Source: an uncultured Lachnospiraceae bacterium
Lineage (GTDB): Bacteria > Bacillota > Clostridia > Lachnospirales > Lachnospiraceae
NCBI GenBank assembly: GCA_958426095.1
Contig: CATZYB010000029.1
Span: 1-17,679, forward strand
Length of the DNA: 17,679 bases
Reading direction: 5' to 3'
The notes below the pieces were generated by a model. It ran no database searches and was not told where the DNA came from. It saw only the letters and a list, made by a program, of their open reading frames with translations. Shown one piece after another: positions 7,235 through 15,294 of the stretch (position 1 is the first letter of the stretch; every line of letters begins with the position of its first letter). The position numbers and the translations under genes are program-made.

Positions 7235-8142
7235 GCTTTTATCTCCCATCCCTTTTCTGTAAATTCTCTGTCTACGCAATACCGCATCACCGCATCCATC
7301 TGCGGTGAAACCCATTTGTCCCGGTGATAAAGAAGCTGTTTCCATACTTCGATTTCAAAATGGCTGACTTTCAAATAAACCAGTCCTCCATCTCTGACTT
7401 TCTGTTCCGTCACATAATCAGGCAAAAAGGAAATTCCCACTCCCTGTTCCACAAGCGAACAAATTAAATCTGCGCTTCCAATTTCAAGGACCGGATGGAT
7501 TTCCATAGACATTTCCGCCAGCTTCTCGTCCATCAGCCGTCGATAACTCATCCCTTTTTCCGTCAGAATAAATGGCTGGCGCGCCAGTTCCCGGACTGAA
7601 ATCACTCCCATTCCTGCCAATGGGCTGTCCGCTGCCGCAACAAAATTCATCTTCACTTTTTCTTCTTTGACGATCACATATTCTGTATTGTAAATATGGT
7701 TATCCAGTGTCAGAATGGCATCCACCTCATTGTGATTGATCAGCCGGAACATTTCTTCTGTTCCCGCTGCAATTATCTTCAATGCAATACCCGGATATTG
7801 GGTTCTGAAATCCAAAAAACGTTCACTCAACATTGACTGACACAGAGAATCTGCCATTGCGAGGAAAACATGCCCTTTCAAAGCCTTTTCATCCCGCACA
7901 CTGGACTTTAACTCCTGCGTCAGCTTTCTGATCTGATGTGCATATTCCAACACCTCCCGTCCCTTTTCCGTGAGAGCCACCGTATGATTAATGCGTTCAA
8001 ACAATTGGGAATTTAATTCCTGTTCCAGCTGTTTGATCTGAAAAGAGATGGTTGACTGGGAATATCCCAGTTTTTCTGCCGCTTTCGTAAAACTGTTCAT
8101 CTCTGCAACCAGAATAAACGTATTCAAATTTTTTATATCCAA
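7231..8142 (-). CDS. LysR family transcriptional regulator
   Basis: The N-terminal winged helix-turn-helix reads DIKNLNTFILVAEMNSFTKA, then AAEKLGYSQSTISFQIKQLE and LFERINHTVALTEKGREVLE, a textbook LysR domain. The remaining ~220 residues form the effector-binding periplasmic-binding-protein fold (VFLAMADSLCQSMLSERFLDF; GVGISFLPDYV near the C-terminus). The preferred start is TTG 8142, giving the usual M-D-I-K-N-L opening, with GGAG 8 bases upstream. ATG 8178 and TTG 8190 are in frame but lack a ribosome site. It forms an operon with the MATE gene at its 3' end and is divergent from the symporter gene, the classic layout for LysR control of a neighbour. The ligand is unknown. Confidence 0.93.
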   Translation of the reverse strand: MDIKNLNTFILVAEMNSFTKAAEKLGYSQSTISFQIKQLEQELNSQLFERINHTVALTEKGREVLEYAHQIRKLTQELKSSVRDEKALKGHVFLAMADSLCQSMLSERFLDFRTQYPGIALKIIAAGTEEMFRLINHNEVDAILTLDNHIYNTEYVIVKEEKVKMNFVAAADSPLAGMGVISVRELARQPFILTEKGMSYRRLMDEKLAEMSMEIHPVLEIGSADLICSLVEQGVGISFLPDYVTEQKVRDGGLVYLKVSHFEIEVWKQLLYHRDKWVSPQMDAVMRYCVDREFTEKGWEIKA

Positions 8143-8191
8143 ACCTCTCACTCCATCTATTTTTTTAATCCTCAACATCGTTTTTATCAAT

Positions 8192-8227
8192 TTTACAGAT
8201 ATTTGCTTCTAATATATACTAAATATC
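8192..8227 (+). promoter_or_regulatory. Symporter gene promoter with embedded dyad (candidate LysR site)
   Basis: TTTACA (8192-8197) and TATACT (8215-8220), 17 bases apart, form a good plus-strand promoter for the symporter gene. The dyad GATATTT (8198-8204) / AAATATC (8221-8227) brackets the spacer and -10. LysR proteins often bind AT-rich interrupted dyads in such divergent regions, so this is the leading operator candidate. The dyad and promoter are seen; the binding is inferred. No convincing promoter for the LysR gene was found on the other strand. Confidence 0.6.
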
Positions 8228-8271
8228 AAAGAAATACAAATACTATTTCACAAATGAAAAGGAACCTAATT

Positions 8272-9675
8272 ATGACTATCTTTAAAACTATTTTTCAGGC
8301 TGTATATCAGTTTTTATGGGGCGATTTAATTACCCTCCCTCTTCCCGGCGGGAGTTCCGTCGGCCTGTCTCTGCTCGTTCTTATCCTGATTCCTTCCGGA
8401 ATTTATTTTACACTTCGGACGAAATTTCTGCCATTTCGTCTTTTTCCGGAAATGCTGAAAATCACAACAGAAAAGAAGAGCAATTCAGAAAAGAACTCGA
8501 TTTCAGGTGTTCAGGCTCTCATCATATCCACGGCGACCCGTGTCGGCATGGGTAATCTGGTCGGAGTTGTAGCCGCTATTTCGGCCGGTGGCGCCGGAGC
8601 CGTTTTCTGGATGTGGGTCACTGCCCTGCTTGGCTCCTCCACCGCTTTTGTAGAAGCCACACTGGCACAGATCTACAAAGAAAAAGACCCTCTTTACGGA
8701 GGCTATCGCGGTGGCCCGGCCTACTATATTCATCACTTTTTTGTAAAAAAAGACAGCAAGCGAAACCGGTCCGTCATCGCTTCTCTGTTTGCCCTCTCCG
8801 GCCTGATCTGCTGGTGCGGTATCAGTCAGGTCATCGGCAACTCCGTTTCGTCTGCTTTTACAAATGCCTTTCAGATTCCGCCGATCTATACGACGATCCT
8901 CCTTGTATTTGTGGCTGCCGTCATCGTACTGCGTAAAAATGCCACGGTAAAAGTTCTGGATGTCATCGTACCAATTATGGCCGGTCTCTATTTTCTGATA
9001 ACATTGTTTATTATTTTTACAAATATCGGCCAGATTCCGGCAGTATTTCAGCAAATATTTGCTGAAGCTTTCGGTCTCCGCCAGGTCGTTGCCGGCGGTT
9101 TCGGCGCAGTTCTCATGAATGGTGCCAAACGCGGACTTTTCTCCAATGAAGCCGGTTCCGGCTCCGCCCCTTGTGCGGCCGCCGCTGCCGATATCAGCCA
9201 TCCGGCCAAAGAAGGTCTGCTGCAGGCTTTCGGTGTATTTATTGATACCATCGTTATCTGCAGTTGTTCTGCCATGATCATGCTGCTGACTCCGGCCGAT
9301 TTAACCCAGGGACTTGCCGGAATGGACTTACTGCAGGCGGCCATGAATTATCACATGGGCGCCTTTGGCGTTGTGTTTATCGCGGTCATTCTCTGGTTAT
9401 TCAGCTTTTCCACATTTATCGGTATCCTGTTTTATGCCAGACCAAATGTGGCTTACCTTTTCGGTGATAACTGGCTGTCACAGAATTTATACAAAATACT
9501 TGCCCTGATCATGCTTTTTATCGGAGGTCTGGCCGCCTATACCTTTGTCTGGGATTTAGGCGATATCGGTATCGGTCTTATGACCATTTTTAACATGATC
9601 GCACTCATTCCATTATCCCGTCAGGCTATGGATTCCCTGAAAGATTATGAAAAACATAAAAATTCAACCCATTAG
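8272..9675 (+). CDS. AGCS family sodium:alanine/glycine symporter
   Basis: This 467-residue membrane protein has the AGCS (Na+:alanine symporter, PF01235) landmarks: LPGGSSVGLSLLVLILIPSG near the start, the signature region ATRVGMGNLVGVVAAISAGG, AFVEATLAQIYKEKDPLYGG, YRGGPAYYI, and GAKRGLFSNEAGSGSAP. It should import small neutral amino acids with Na+ across the cytoplasmic membrane. The start is ATG 8272 (MTIFKTIF), with AAGGA 8 bases upstream; the frame is open to 8203 but without another good site. It is divergent from the LysR gene and shares its intergenic control region. Its 3' end overlaps the macro-domain gene tail to tail by 12 bases. Confidence 0.94.
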   Translation: MTIFKTIFQAVYQFLWGDLITLPLPGGSSVGLSLLVLILIPSGIYFTLRTKFLPFRLFPEMLKITTEKKSNSEKNSISGVQALIISTATRVGMGNLVGVVAAISAGGAGAVFWMWVTALLGSSTAFVEATLAQIYKEKDPLYGGYRGGPAYYIHHFFVKKDSKRNRSVIASLFALSGLICWCGISQVIGNSVSSAFTNAFQIPPIYTTILLVFVAAVIVLRKNATVKVLDVIVPIMAGLYFLITLFIIFTNIGQIPAVFQQIFAEAFGLRQVVAGGFGAVLMNGAKRGLFSNEAGSGSAPCAAAAADISHPAKEGLLQAFGVFIDTIVICSCSAMIMLLTPADLTQGLAGMDLLQAAMNYHMGAFGVVFIAVILWLFSFSTFIGILFYARPNVAYLFGDNWLSQNLYKILALIMLFIGGLAAYTFVWDLGDIGIGLMTIFNMIALIPLSRQAMDSLKDYEKHKNSTH

Positions 9676-10182
9676 TTTCTCGTATACTTCACAGGTCCTC
9701 CGGTCGAAACAGGAGAAAATTACAGATATCTCATAATCCGGGTTTTCTTCCATCCACTCGGCGACCGCCGCTGCCGCAATGGGCGCCGCTTCATCCAGCG
9801 GATAGCCGTAAACTCCTGTAGAAATTGCCGGGAATGCAATACTATGGATATCATATTGTTTCGCGAGTATCAGCGAATTGCGGTAACATTCCGCCAACAG
9901 ACGCCTGTCGGATTCTATACCGGAGTAAACCGGCCCAACCGTATGAATGACGTAATCCGCTTTCAAATGATAACCCTTTGTAATCTTTACCTCTCCGGTC
10001 CGGCATCCATGAAGCGTCCGGCACTCTGCCAACAATTCCGGCCCGGCTGCCCGATGAATTGCCCCGTCGACCCCGCCGCCGCCGAGCAGGCTCTTGTTGG
10101 CCGCATTCACAATACACTGGCAATCCAGCTTCGTAATATCTCCCAAATCTATATAAATATTTTTCTTAGCTGTTTTCTGCAT
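9664..10182 (-). CDS. Macro-domain protein (YmdB-like, ADP-ribose binding / O-acetyl-ADP-ribose deacetylase)
   Basis: This 172-residue protein is a single macro domain: DLGDITKLDCQCIVNAANKS, then LLGGGGVDGAIHRAAGPEL, then YVIHTVGPVY and FPAISTGVYGYPLDEAA. These are the ADP-ribose binding loops of the AF1521/YmdB group. Members hydrolyse O-acetyl-ADP-ribose or remove ADP-ribose from proteins; the exact reaction here is inferred. The start ATG has GGGGG 7 bases upstream and lies 21 bases after the RsmH-like gene stop, so it is the last gene of the cluster starting at the MATE gene near 13362. No terminator is visible past its stop, which lies inside the symporter gene end. Confidence 0.93.
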   Translation of the reverse strand: MQKTAKKNIYIDLGDITKLDCQCIVNAANKSLLGGGGVDGAIHRAAGPELLAECRTLHGCRTGEVKITKGYHLKADYVIHTVGPVYSGIESDRRLLAECYRNSLILAKQYDIHSIAFPAISTGVYGYPLDEAAPIAAAAVAEWMEENPDYEISVIFSCFDRRTCEVYEKLMG

Positions 10183-10203
10183 GTAATACCCCCATTCATC
10201 CGA

Positions 10204-11256
10204 TCACGCCTGCGCCTTGATCGCCCACCGCATTTTCGTGGAACGGGCGCGGCTGTTTCTTGCACATTCTTCCGCGGACGGCCGTATAACTTCTTCAGAA
10301 ATTTCCTGATATATCCCCTGCTTTTTCAATTGCTTGAAAGATTTTTTCACAAGCCTGTCCTCTCCCGAATGAAAGGTCAGAATGGCCGCCCGGCCACCCG
10401 GGGCCAGAACATCCGGAAGCTTTTCCAAAAACTCATACAATACTTCAAACTCACTGTTTACATCGATGCGCAGCGCCTGAAAGGTTCTCTGACAAGATTT
10501 TTTAACAGCTTCTTTCCGCTCACCCGCCGGAATAAAGGCAAGTGCTTCCTCAATCACTGTTTTTAATTGGGTCGTCGTCTCAATCTTCTGTCCCCGCTTC
10601 AACCGGGACACCACAGCTTTTGCAATTTCCTCCGCATAGGGTTCATCCGAATTTTCAATCAACATTCCCTGAAGTTCTTCCTGGGAAACTTCTTTCAGAC
10701 GCTCAGCAGCACTCGTCCCTTTCTGTGGATTCATCCGAAGGTCCAGCGGTCCTTCATTTTTATAAGAAAATCCCCGCTCCGGATTATCAATCTGCATGGA
10801 CGATACCCCCAGGTCCGCCAGCACAAAATCAAAAGGACCGGCCTGTTCGGCCACCTTATCAATATTGGCAAAATTCTGCAGCTGAACCGTTAAAATATCC
10901 TCTCCATAGCCCAGTCGTCTCAGCCGTTCTTTCGTCTTTGCCGACTCGATCGGGTCCACATCCAGAGCATAAATGTGTCCCTGGGATTTCAGACACTTTA
11001 ACATTTCCAGGGTATGACCCCCATATCCCAGCGTGGCATCCAGCCCCTTTTGTCCCGGCTGAATCTGTAAAAAATCCAAAATTTCTTTCACGCAGATAGA
11101 AATATGCATTCCCGCCGGCGTACTTCCTTTTTGAATGACCTTCGATACGGTATCCGCATATTTTTCCGGCTGAAGCTCCTTATATTTTTCACTGTATTTT
11201 CTCGGATGGGTGCCTGAATACCGAACGCGCCGTTTATGTTCCTTCTCCTGATTCAC
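10204..11256 (-). CDS. Divergent RsmH/MraW-family methyltransferase paralogue with N-terminal extension
   Basis: The 350-residue protein shows the MraW fold: SAM loop GLDATLGYGGHTLEML (~72-87), YALDVD, the segment DFVLADLGVSSMQIDNPERG, GPLDLRMNP, FQALRIDVNSE, and a C-terminal NSRARSTKMRWA. Canonical RsmH (N4-methylation of 16S rRNA C1402) is ~310 residues, starts directly with HxPVLL, and lies in the cell-wall dcw cluster. Here a basic ~45-residue segment (RRVRYSGTHPRKYSEKYKEL) precedes the domain, HxPVLL is replaced by STPAGMHISICVKE, and the neighbours are unrelated. It may be a second RsmH with another target. Start is GTG 11256, 9 bases after GGAGG; TTG starts at 11259 and 11277 are possible. 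Confidence 0.85.
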   Translation of the reverse strand: MNQEKEHKRRVRYSGTHPRKYSEKYKELQPEKYADTVSKVIQKGSTPAGMHISICVKEILDFLQIQPGQKGLDATLGYGGHTLEMLKCLKSQGHIYALDVDPIESAKTKERLRRLGYGEDILTVQLQNFANIDKVAEQAGPFDFVLADLGVSSMQIDNPERGFSYKNEGPLDLRMNPQKGTSAAERLKEVSQEELQGMLIENSDEPYAEEIAKAVVSRLKRGQKIETTTQLKTVIEEALAFIPAGERKEAVKKSCQRTFQALRIDVNSEFEVLYEFLEKLPDVLAPGGRAAILTFHSGEDRLVKKSFKQLKKQGIYQEISEEVIRPSAEECARNSRARSTKMRWAIKAQA

Positions 11257-11273
11257 CAATCTCAACCTCCATT

Positions 11274-11468
11274 TCAAAATAAGCTCAACTGTTCATACTC
11301 CTGGTGTTTCTGAAGCTCCACCGGCGTCCTGTGAAGTGCGAAATCCAGAAAACCATCATCATATACCCAGGCTTCCAATTCATTTTCTTCCAAACCGGCC
11401 TGCTGCTCCCGTATTTTTACACTGGTATTACCGACAAGCCAGTCGTTTAAAGTTTCTTCTCCAGACAC
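11274..11468 (-). CDS. Small acidic protein with C-terminal QLSLF (candidate sliding-clamp-binding motif)
   Basis: This frame encodes 64 residues from GTG 11468 (66 from TTG 11474, which sits 8 bases from AAGGG and may be the true start). I recognise no domain. It is rich in acidic residues and ends HQEYEQLSLF; QLSLF matches the bacterial sliding-clamp binding consensus QL[SD]LF and sits at the extreme C-terminus, where such peptides are often free to bind. The gene fills the space between the GNAT gene (22-base overlap) and the RsmH-like gene, whose GGAGG site begins just after this stop codon. That packing argues for a real, translationally coupled gene. The lack of an ATG start leaves some doubt. 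Confidence 0.62.
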   Translation of the reverse strand: MSGEETLNDWLVGNTSVKIREQQAGLEENELEAWVYDDGFLDFALHRTPVELQKHQEYEQLSLF

Positions 11469-11965
11469 ACAAGCTGGACACCCTTAATACCGTTAAATAC
11501 ACACGGAACAATTCCAACTTCTTTATAGCCCATTTTACTATAAAATTTCCGGGCGCGCACATTTTTCTGGTTCGTATCCATCCGAAGGTATCTGCAGCCA
11601 TGCTCTAACGCAAAATCCTCATAAAATGAAACAAACATTTTACCATATCCCCGATTCTCTTCCTTTGGAGATACGACCAGCGTATGCAACACCATAACTT
11701 CCTCTTCTTTTGCGGCATATTCCCAGTCCGCCTCTGCATAAGAAGGTTCCTGAAGCTGATTTAATCTGGCTGCCGCTGCAATATTTCCATCATCTTCCAG
11801 AACATACAAATCCCCATTTTTTAAAGCTGCTTCGGCTGTCGCCCTTGTTGGATAAATTTCCCGGATCCAGCCAATAGACGCACGGCCAGCCTCTTCCTCT
11901 GTATGTATCTCATCATATATTCGTGCAATTGCCGGTATATCTGCCGGCACCGCTTTTCTGATCAT
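11447..11965 (-). CDS. GNAT family N-acetyltransferase
   Basis: This 172-residue protein has the GNAT plan: MIRKAVPADIPAIARIYDEI at the start, a central strand VMVLHTLVVSP followed by the acetyl-CoA loop ENRGYGKMFVSFYEDFA, and the late segment TNQKNVRARKFYSKMGYKEVG. It transfers an acetyl group from acetyl-CoA to an amine; the acceptor is unknown. The start is ATG 11965, with AAGGAG about 10 bases upstream; an ATG eight codons earlier is possible but its AAAGG site is closer than usual. It starts 44 bases after the MATE stop and overlaps the small QLSLF gene at its 3' end, so it is part of the same transcription unit. Confidence 0.92.
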   Translation of the reverse strand: MIRKAVPADIPAIARIYDEIHTEEEAGRASIGWIREIYPTRATAEAALKNGDLYVLEDDGNIAAAARLNQLQEPSYAEADWEYAAKEEEVMVLHTLVVSPKEENRGYGKMFVSFYEDFALEHGCRYLRMDTNQKNVRARKFYSKMGYKEVGIVPCVFNGIKGVQLVCLEKKL

Positions 11966-12009
11966 ATCACTGTCTCTCCTTATCTTCATTTCGCCTTTAT
12001 TTTACCGTA

Positions 12010-13362
12010 TTAATTCAGACATCGGGATGAAATATGTTTTTTATATACATTCATAAAATAAATTATTTCCGCACAGGCTGTAATGCTCCATGAAAAGATA
12101 TACAACAAGTATAACGAAGGAACTGTCCTAAAATATGCAAAAATCGTATAAATCCATACAATCCGAAATACACATGCTCCAAGCAGAACAATGACTGTCG
12201 GCACAAAACTCTTTCCAAGCGCCCTTGATGCCGCAATGGTACAATCCATAAACGCAGAAAACCCGAAGAATACGCCCATAAAAGTCACCCGGTACATTCC
12301 AGCTTCTATGACAGCCGGATCACTGGTAAACAGTCTGAGGAAGGAGGCGCCGAAAAATACCATCGATACACCCAGGATCAGACCGCTGCCAAAAGCATAG
12401 GCCAGACTGTACAAATAACTTTTCCAAATACGCTCTTTCTTTCCCGCACCATAATTCTGACCCATAAAGCTGCCGCATGCCGTATAAAAAGCCATCATCA
12501 CGCTAAATACAATGGCATCTTCATTCATCGCTGCCGCATTGCCAGCGACAAAGGTGGCACTGAAAGAATTGACGCCTGTCTGAATAAACAGATTCGCCAT
12601 CTGAAAAATTGCATTCTGAAGACCGGCCGGAACGCCAATTTGTATGATCGCCCTGGCATTTTTCCCGCTTATATGTAAATCTTTTAAACACAGCGCGTAC
12701 ATTTCACGACTTTTCACCAATGCTCTCACAATAAGAAACGCAGAAATGTACTGTGAAATCACGCTGGCTGCCGCCACGCATGATACGTCCATATGACACA
12801 CAACAACAAAAAAGAGATTCAATACCACATTGGAAATACCGGCAAATGAAAGATAATATAAAGGTCGTTTTGTCTCGCCAACGGCACTGAACACCGCATT
12901 TCCGAAATTATAAACGGCCAGAGCCGGCATCCCCAACAAATAAATACGAATATAAAGAATGGCTCCGCCAATCAATTCCTGTTTTGTCTGGAGCAGCAGC
13001 AGAATTCCTTTTGAAAATATCCATCCGCCCAACAAAAGCAAAAAACCGGCGCCTATACTGAGAAGCAATGACGTATGAACCGTTTCCACAATATTTTTCT
13101 TATCCTTTGCCCCGAAATGACGGGCAGTCAACACATTGATCCCTCCGGATAAACCAATAAGAAAATCCGTAAACATCGTCACAAAGGTCGTCGTCGAACC
13201 TACGGCTCCAAGCGCCATTGTTCCGGCAAACTTCCCCAAAACCGCAACATCCGCCATATTGAATAAAACCTGTAAAAGATTTGAAAATATCAGCGGAATA
13301 CTGAAAAATAAAATCTGTTTTCCAAGAGGTCCTCTTGTCAAATCCTGTTTCTCTTTCTGCAT
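12010..13362 (-). CDS. MATE family efflux transporter (third copy)
   Basis: This 450-residue 12-helix transporter has the MATE features VLFNMADVAVLGKFAG and HFGAKDKKNIVETVHTSLLL in the first half, and NYGAGKKERIWKSYLYS in the second. Segments such as MPALAVYNFG, TKRPLYYLSFAG and VVLNLFFVVVC match those of the copy at 2182-3561 closely, pointing to an old duplication. The start ATG has GGGGG about 11 bases upstream. It appears to lead the cluster with the GNAT, QLSLF, RsmH-like and macro-domain genes. No clear promoter or terminator is seen in the 72 bases that separate it from the DUF262 gene. Substrate unknown. Confidence 0.92.
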   Translation of the reverse strand: MQKEKQDLTRGPLGKQILFFSIPLIFSNLLQVLFNMADVAVLGKFAGTMALGAVGSTTTFVTMFTDFLIGLSGGINVLTARHFGAKDKKNIVETVHTSLLLSIGAGFLLLLGGWIFSKGILLLLQTKQELIGGAILYIRIYLLGMPALAVYNFGNAVFSAVGETKRPLYYLSFAGISNVVLNLFFVVVCHMDVSCVAAASVISQYISAFLIVRALVKSREMYALCLKDLHISGKNARAIIQIGVPAGLQNAIFQMANLFIQTGVNSFSATFVAGNAAAMNEDAIVFSVMMAFYTACGSFMGQNYGAGKKERIWKSYLYSLAYAFGSGLILGVSMVFFGASFLRLFTSDPAVIEAGMYRVTFMGVFFGFSAFMDCTIAASRALGKSFVPTVIVLLGACVFRIVWIYTIFAYFRTVPSLYLLYIFSWSITACAEIIYFMNVYKKHISSRCLN

Positions 13363-13434
13363 TTTCTATCCGTCCCCCACAATGGTATCGTTTCTGCCCT
13401 TCCCCTTCGCAATACAAGGGATACATCGACAATC

Positions 13435-15213
13435 TTACTTGTTAAGCTCGTTATAGGCCTTCTTTACAATCTGTGCCATCAACGCCCTTCTTTGATTCAG
13501 AAAATCGGGATAGGACAGCTGCTCAAAATTCTCTGGTAATGCATTCTGAGCACAAGCAAGTTTATATCCCTCTTCACCCAACTTATCTCTGTACCGACCA
13601 ACGTATTCTGCTGGAGGAGCGTCGGAAATATCAATATTTGTTACATAATCCAGATATGTAAAGTTCGCAATCTGGTTTCTGTCACGGTCATTGTCATATC
13701 CGATTTTCTCAAGATAGTGCTTAGGGAAGATATGATGCTTGTCCACTGAAGTCTTATCCCCACTTGTTCCTAATACAAAATATTGCGATAATGGCGCTGT
13801 GCTAAATAGCATAGGCGTTCCCAGCACGTTGATCGCAGCTATATAACCATACCAGGCTGGTGAAATTGCTGAAGAGCTGTTTAACTCTGCAGGCAATGAA
13901 TACTCAAAGTAATCATCAGTAAATCTATTGGTAATGACAGAATCAAGGTAGGCTACAAATTCATCTGCATTATGAACATCGCGTAAATCCGCAAACTGCT
14001 TTTCAACTTCAGATTCTGTTGAACCCGTATAAAATCCAGTAATCGTAGACATAAAAATCCACTTACGGATAATCTTCTGAAGTTCAACGGATGATACCTT
14101 ATACTCATACTTTCCGATAAGGTATAAAACATAACTGAAAACTACCGCATTTGATGATGCAACCAAACTGCTCTTCAAATAGCCAGCTGAAGCAAAAAGG
14201 TTCATGAATGCATGCCAGTTGTTGAGATTAGTTACTATATCTAATGATTCTTTGAAAATTTTCAAATTTTCTTCACGTACACCCTGAGTAATTTCACCGG
14301 TCTTCAGATTTTTACCACGAAGCAGCATATACGCATAGCGCAAACGCGCTCTTCTAAATCCGACGCCAACCGACATTCGGATAAGATGTGAAGGATCAAC
14401 ATAAAGGATCTGGTTAAACGATGTACCATCTGCAGGTATTCTTGATTCAGCGCAAAACTTGTTGATCTTATCGTGGACATCATTATCATAAACAGCAATA
14501 AGTGTTTCAATAAAATTCTTTTCAGTAAGATTTTGACCGCCAGAATTTACACGAACAAAAATATCAGCTACATCCTCTTCATCCGCTTTAGAGTTGATTT
14601 TCAGTGTTGGTAATGAATAGATTCCAAGATTAAGTAAATCATTAATATTTTCTTCTATGATATCCTCTTCATCTTCTGTCAGTTCCGGCTCGTTATTCTT
14701 TACACGACCTTCATTGGCAGTCTTGATATATGCTTTTCTAAACTTAGAAATATTGTGTTCCTGGTCTGCTTTAAACACACTGCTGATTTCACTGATCCAT
14801 TCAGGATTTCTTTCAAAAGCCTGTGTCCACACAGCAAACTCACGTGTTAACGGATTGAATGAAATTCGGATCTTTCTCTCTTTGTAATTTTTATCCCTGA
14901 TGGTTACTCCATACATTGCGGCCAACAGCGCGGTTAAACGCTGCTGGCCATCGATCACTAAATCATCGGGATGCTTATACATCTTATCGTTTTTACCGAT
15001 GTAATCTGTATTTTCATAATCATCCGGAGATGACCAAAGCATGATATATCCGATGGGATATCCCTTCATCATTGAATCAAGCAGCTCACGGACCTTATTA
15101 TCTTTCCACACAAAAGGGCGTTGGAGATCAGGCAGACCAATACGCCCATTCTTTACGTCAGACAATAAGTCTGCGACTTTACTCGGTATATTATCAAATA
15201 ATTCTTTTCCCAT
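13435..15213 (-). CDS. DUF262/DUF1524 protein, GmrSD-like putative defence endonuclease
   Basis: This protein (592 residues from ATG 15213; ATG 15264 adds 17) has the DUF262 N-domain: LPDLQRPFVWKDNKVRELLD at ~27, VIDGQQRLTALLAAMYG at ~86, and IFVRVNSGGQNLTEKNFIE. DUF262 is a ParB-like NTPase/nuclease fold. The C-terminal DUF1524 domain has DKHHIFPKHYLEK (~491) and NQIANFTYLDYVTN, the His-Me finger nuclease pattern. Single-chain GmrSD-type enzymes act as modification-dependent (type IV) restriction against phage DNA. The region is visibly more AT-rich than its neighbours, with different codon choice, and no partner defence gene is next to it, so horizontal acquisition is likely. ATG 15213 is chosen by family N-terminus; neither start has a strong ribosome site. 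Confidence 0.9.
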   Translation of the reverse strand: MGKELFDNIPSKVADLLSDVKNGRIGLPDLQRPFVWKDNKVRELLDSMMKGYPIGYIMLWSSPDDYENTDYIGKNDKMYKHPDDLVIDGQQRLTALLAAMYGVTIRDKNYKERKIRISFNPLTREFAVWTQAFERNPEWISEISSVFKADQEHNISKFRKAYIKTANEGRVKNNEPELTEDEEDIIEENINDLLNLGIYSLPTLKINSKADEEDVADIFVRVNSGGQNLTEKNFIETLIAVYDNDVHDKINKFCAESRIPADGTSFNQILYVDPSHLIRMSVGVGFRRARLRYAYMLLRGKNLKTGEITQGVREENLKIFKESLDIVTNLNNWHAFMNLFASAGYLKSSLVASSNAVVFSYVLYLIGKYEYKVSSVELQKIIRKWIFMSTITGFYTGSTESEVEKQFADLRDVHNADEFVAYLDSVITNRFTDDYFEYSLPAELNSSSAISPAWYGYIAAINVLGTPMLFSTAPLSQYFVLGTSGDKTSVDKHHIFPKHYLEKIGYDNDRDRNQIANFTYLDYVTNIDISDAPPAEYVGRYRDKLGEEGYKLACAQNALPENFEQLSYPDFLNQRRALMAQIVKKAYNELNK

Positions 15214-15294
15214 GTTTACGCTTGTATGATGTTTATAGAAACAAAAACAACATATTCCTTTCATTTTTCTTATTCTGCCGTCATTTTGAAATAT

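Noticed and set aside
8503..9201. Long minus-strand frame inside the symporter gene
   Set aside because: Its composition is odd and low-complexity, and it is fully contained in a well-supported membrane transporter gene.
9844..10566. Plus-strand frame spanning the macro-domain and RsmH-like genes
   Set aside because: It crosses two well-supported genes on the other strand and has no domain or start site.
11447..11468. Possible programmed frameshift joining the GNAT gene to the QLSLF protein (T TTA AAC heptamer present)
   Set aside because: The heptamer is in the frame of the small gene, not the GNAT frame, so slippage would not join the two products.
13363..13434. Hairpin CCCTT/AAGGG between the DUF262 and MATE genes as a terminator
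   Set aside because: The stem is only 5 bp and has no T run after it on either strand.
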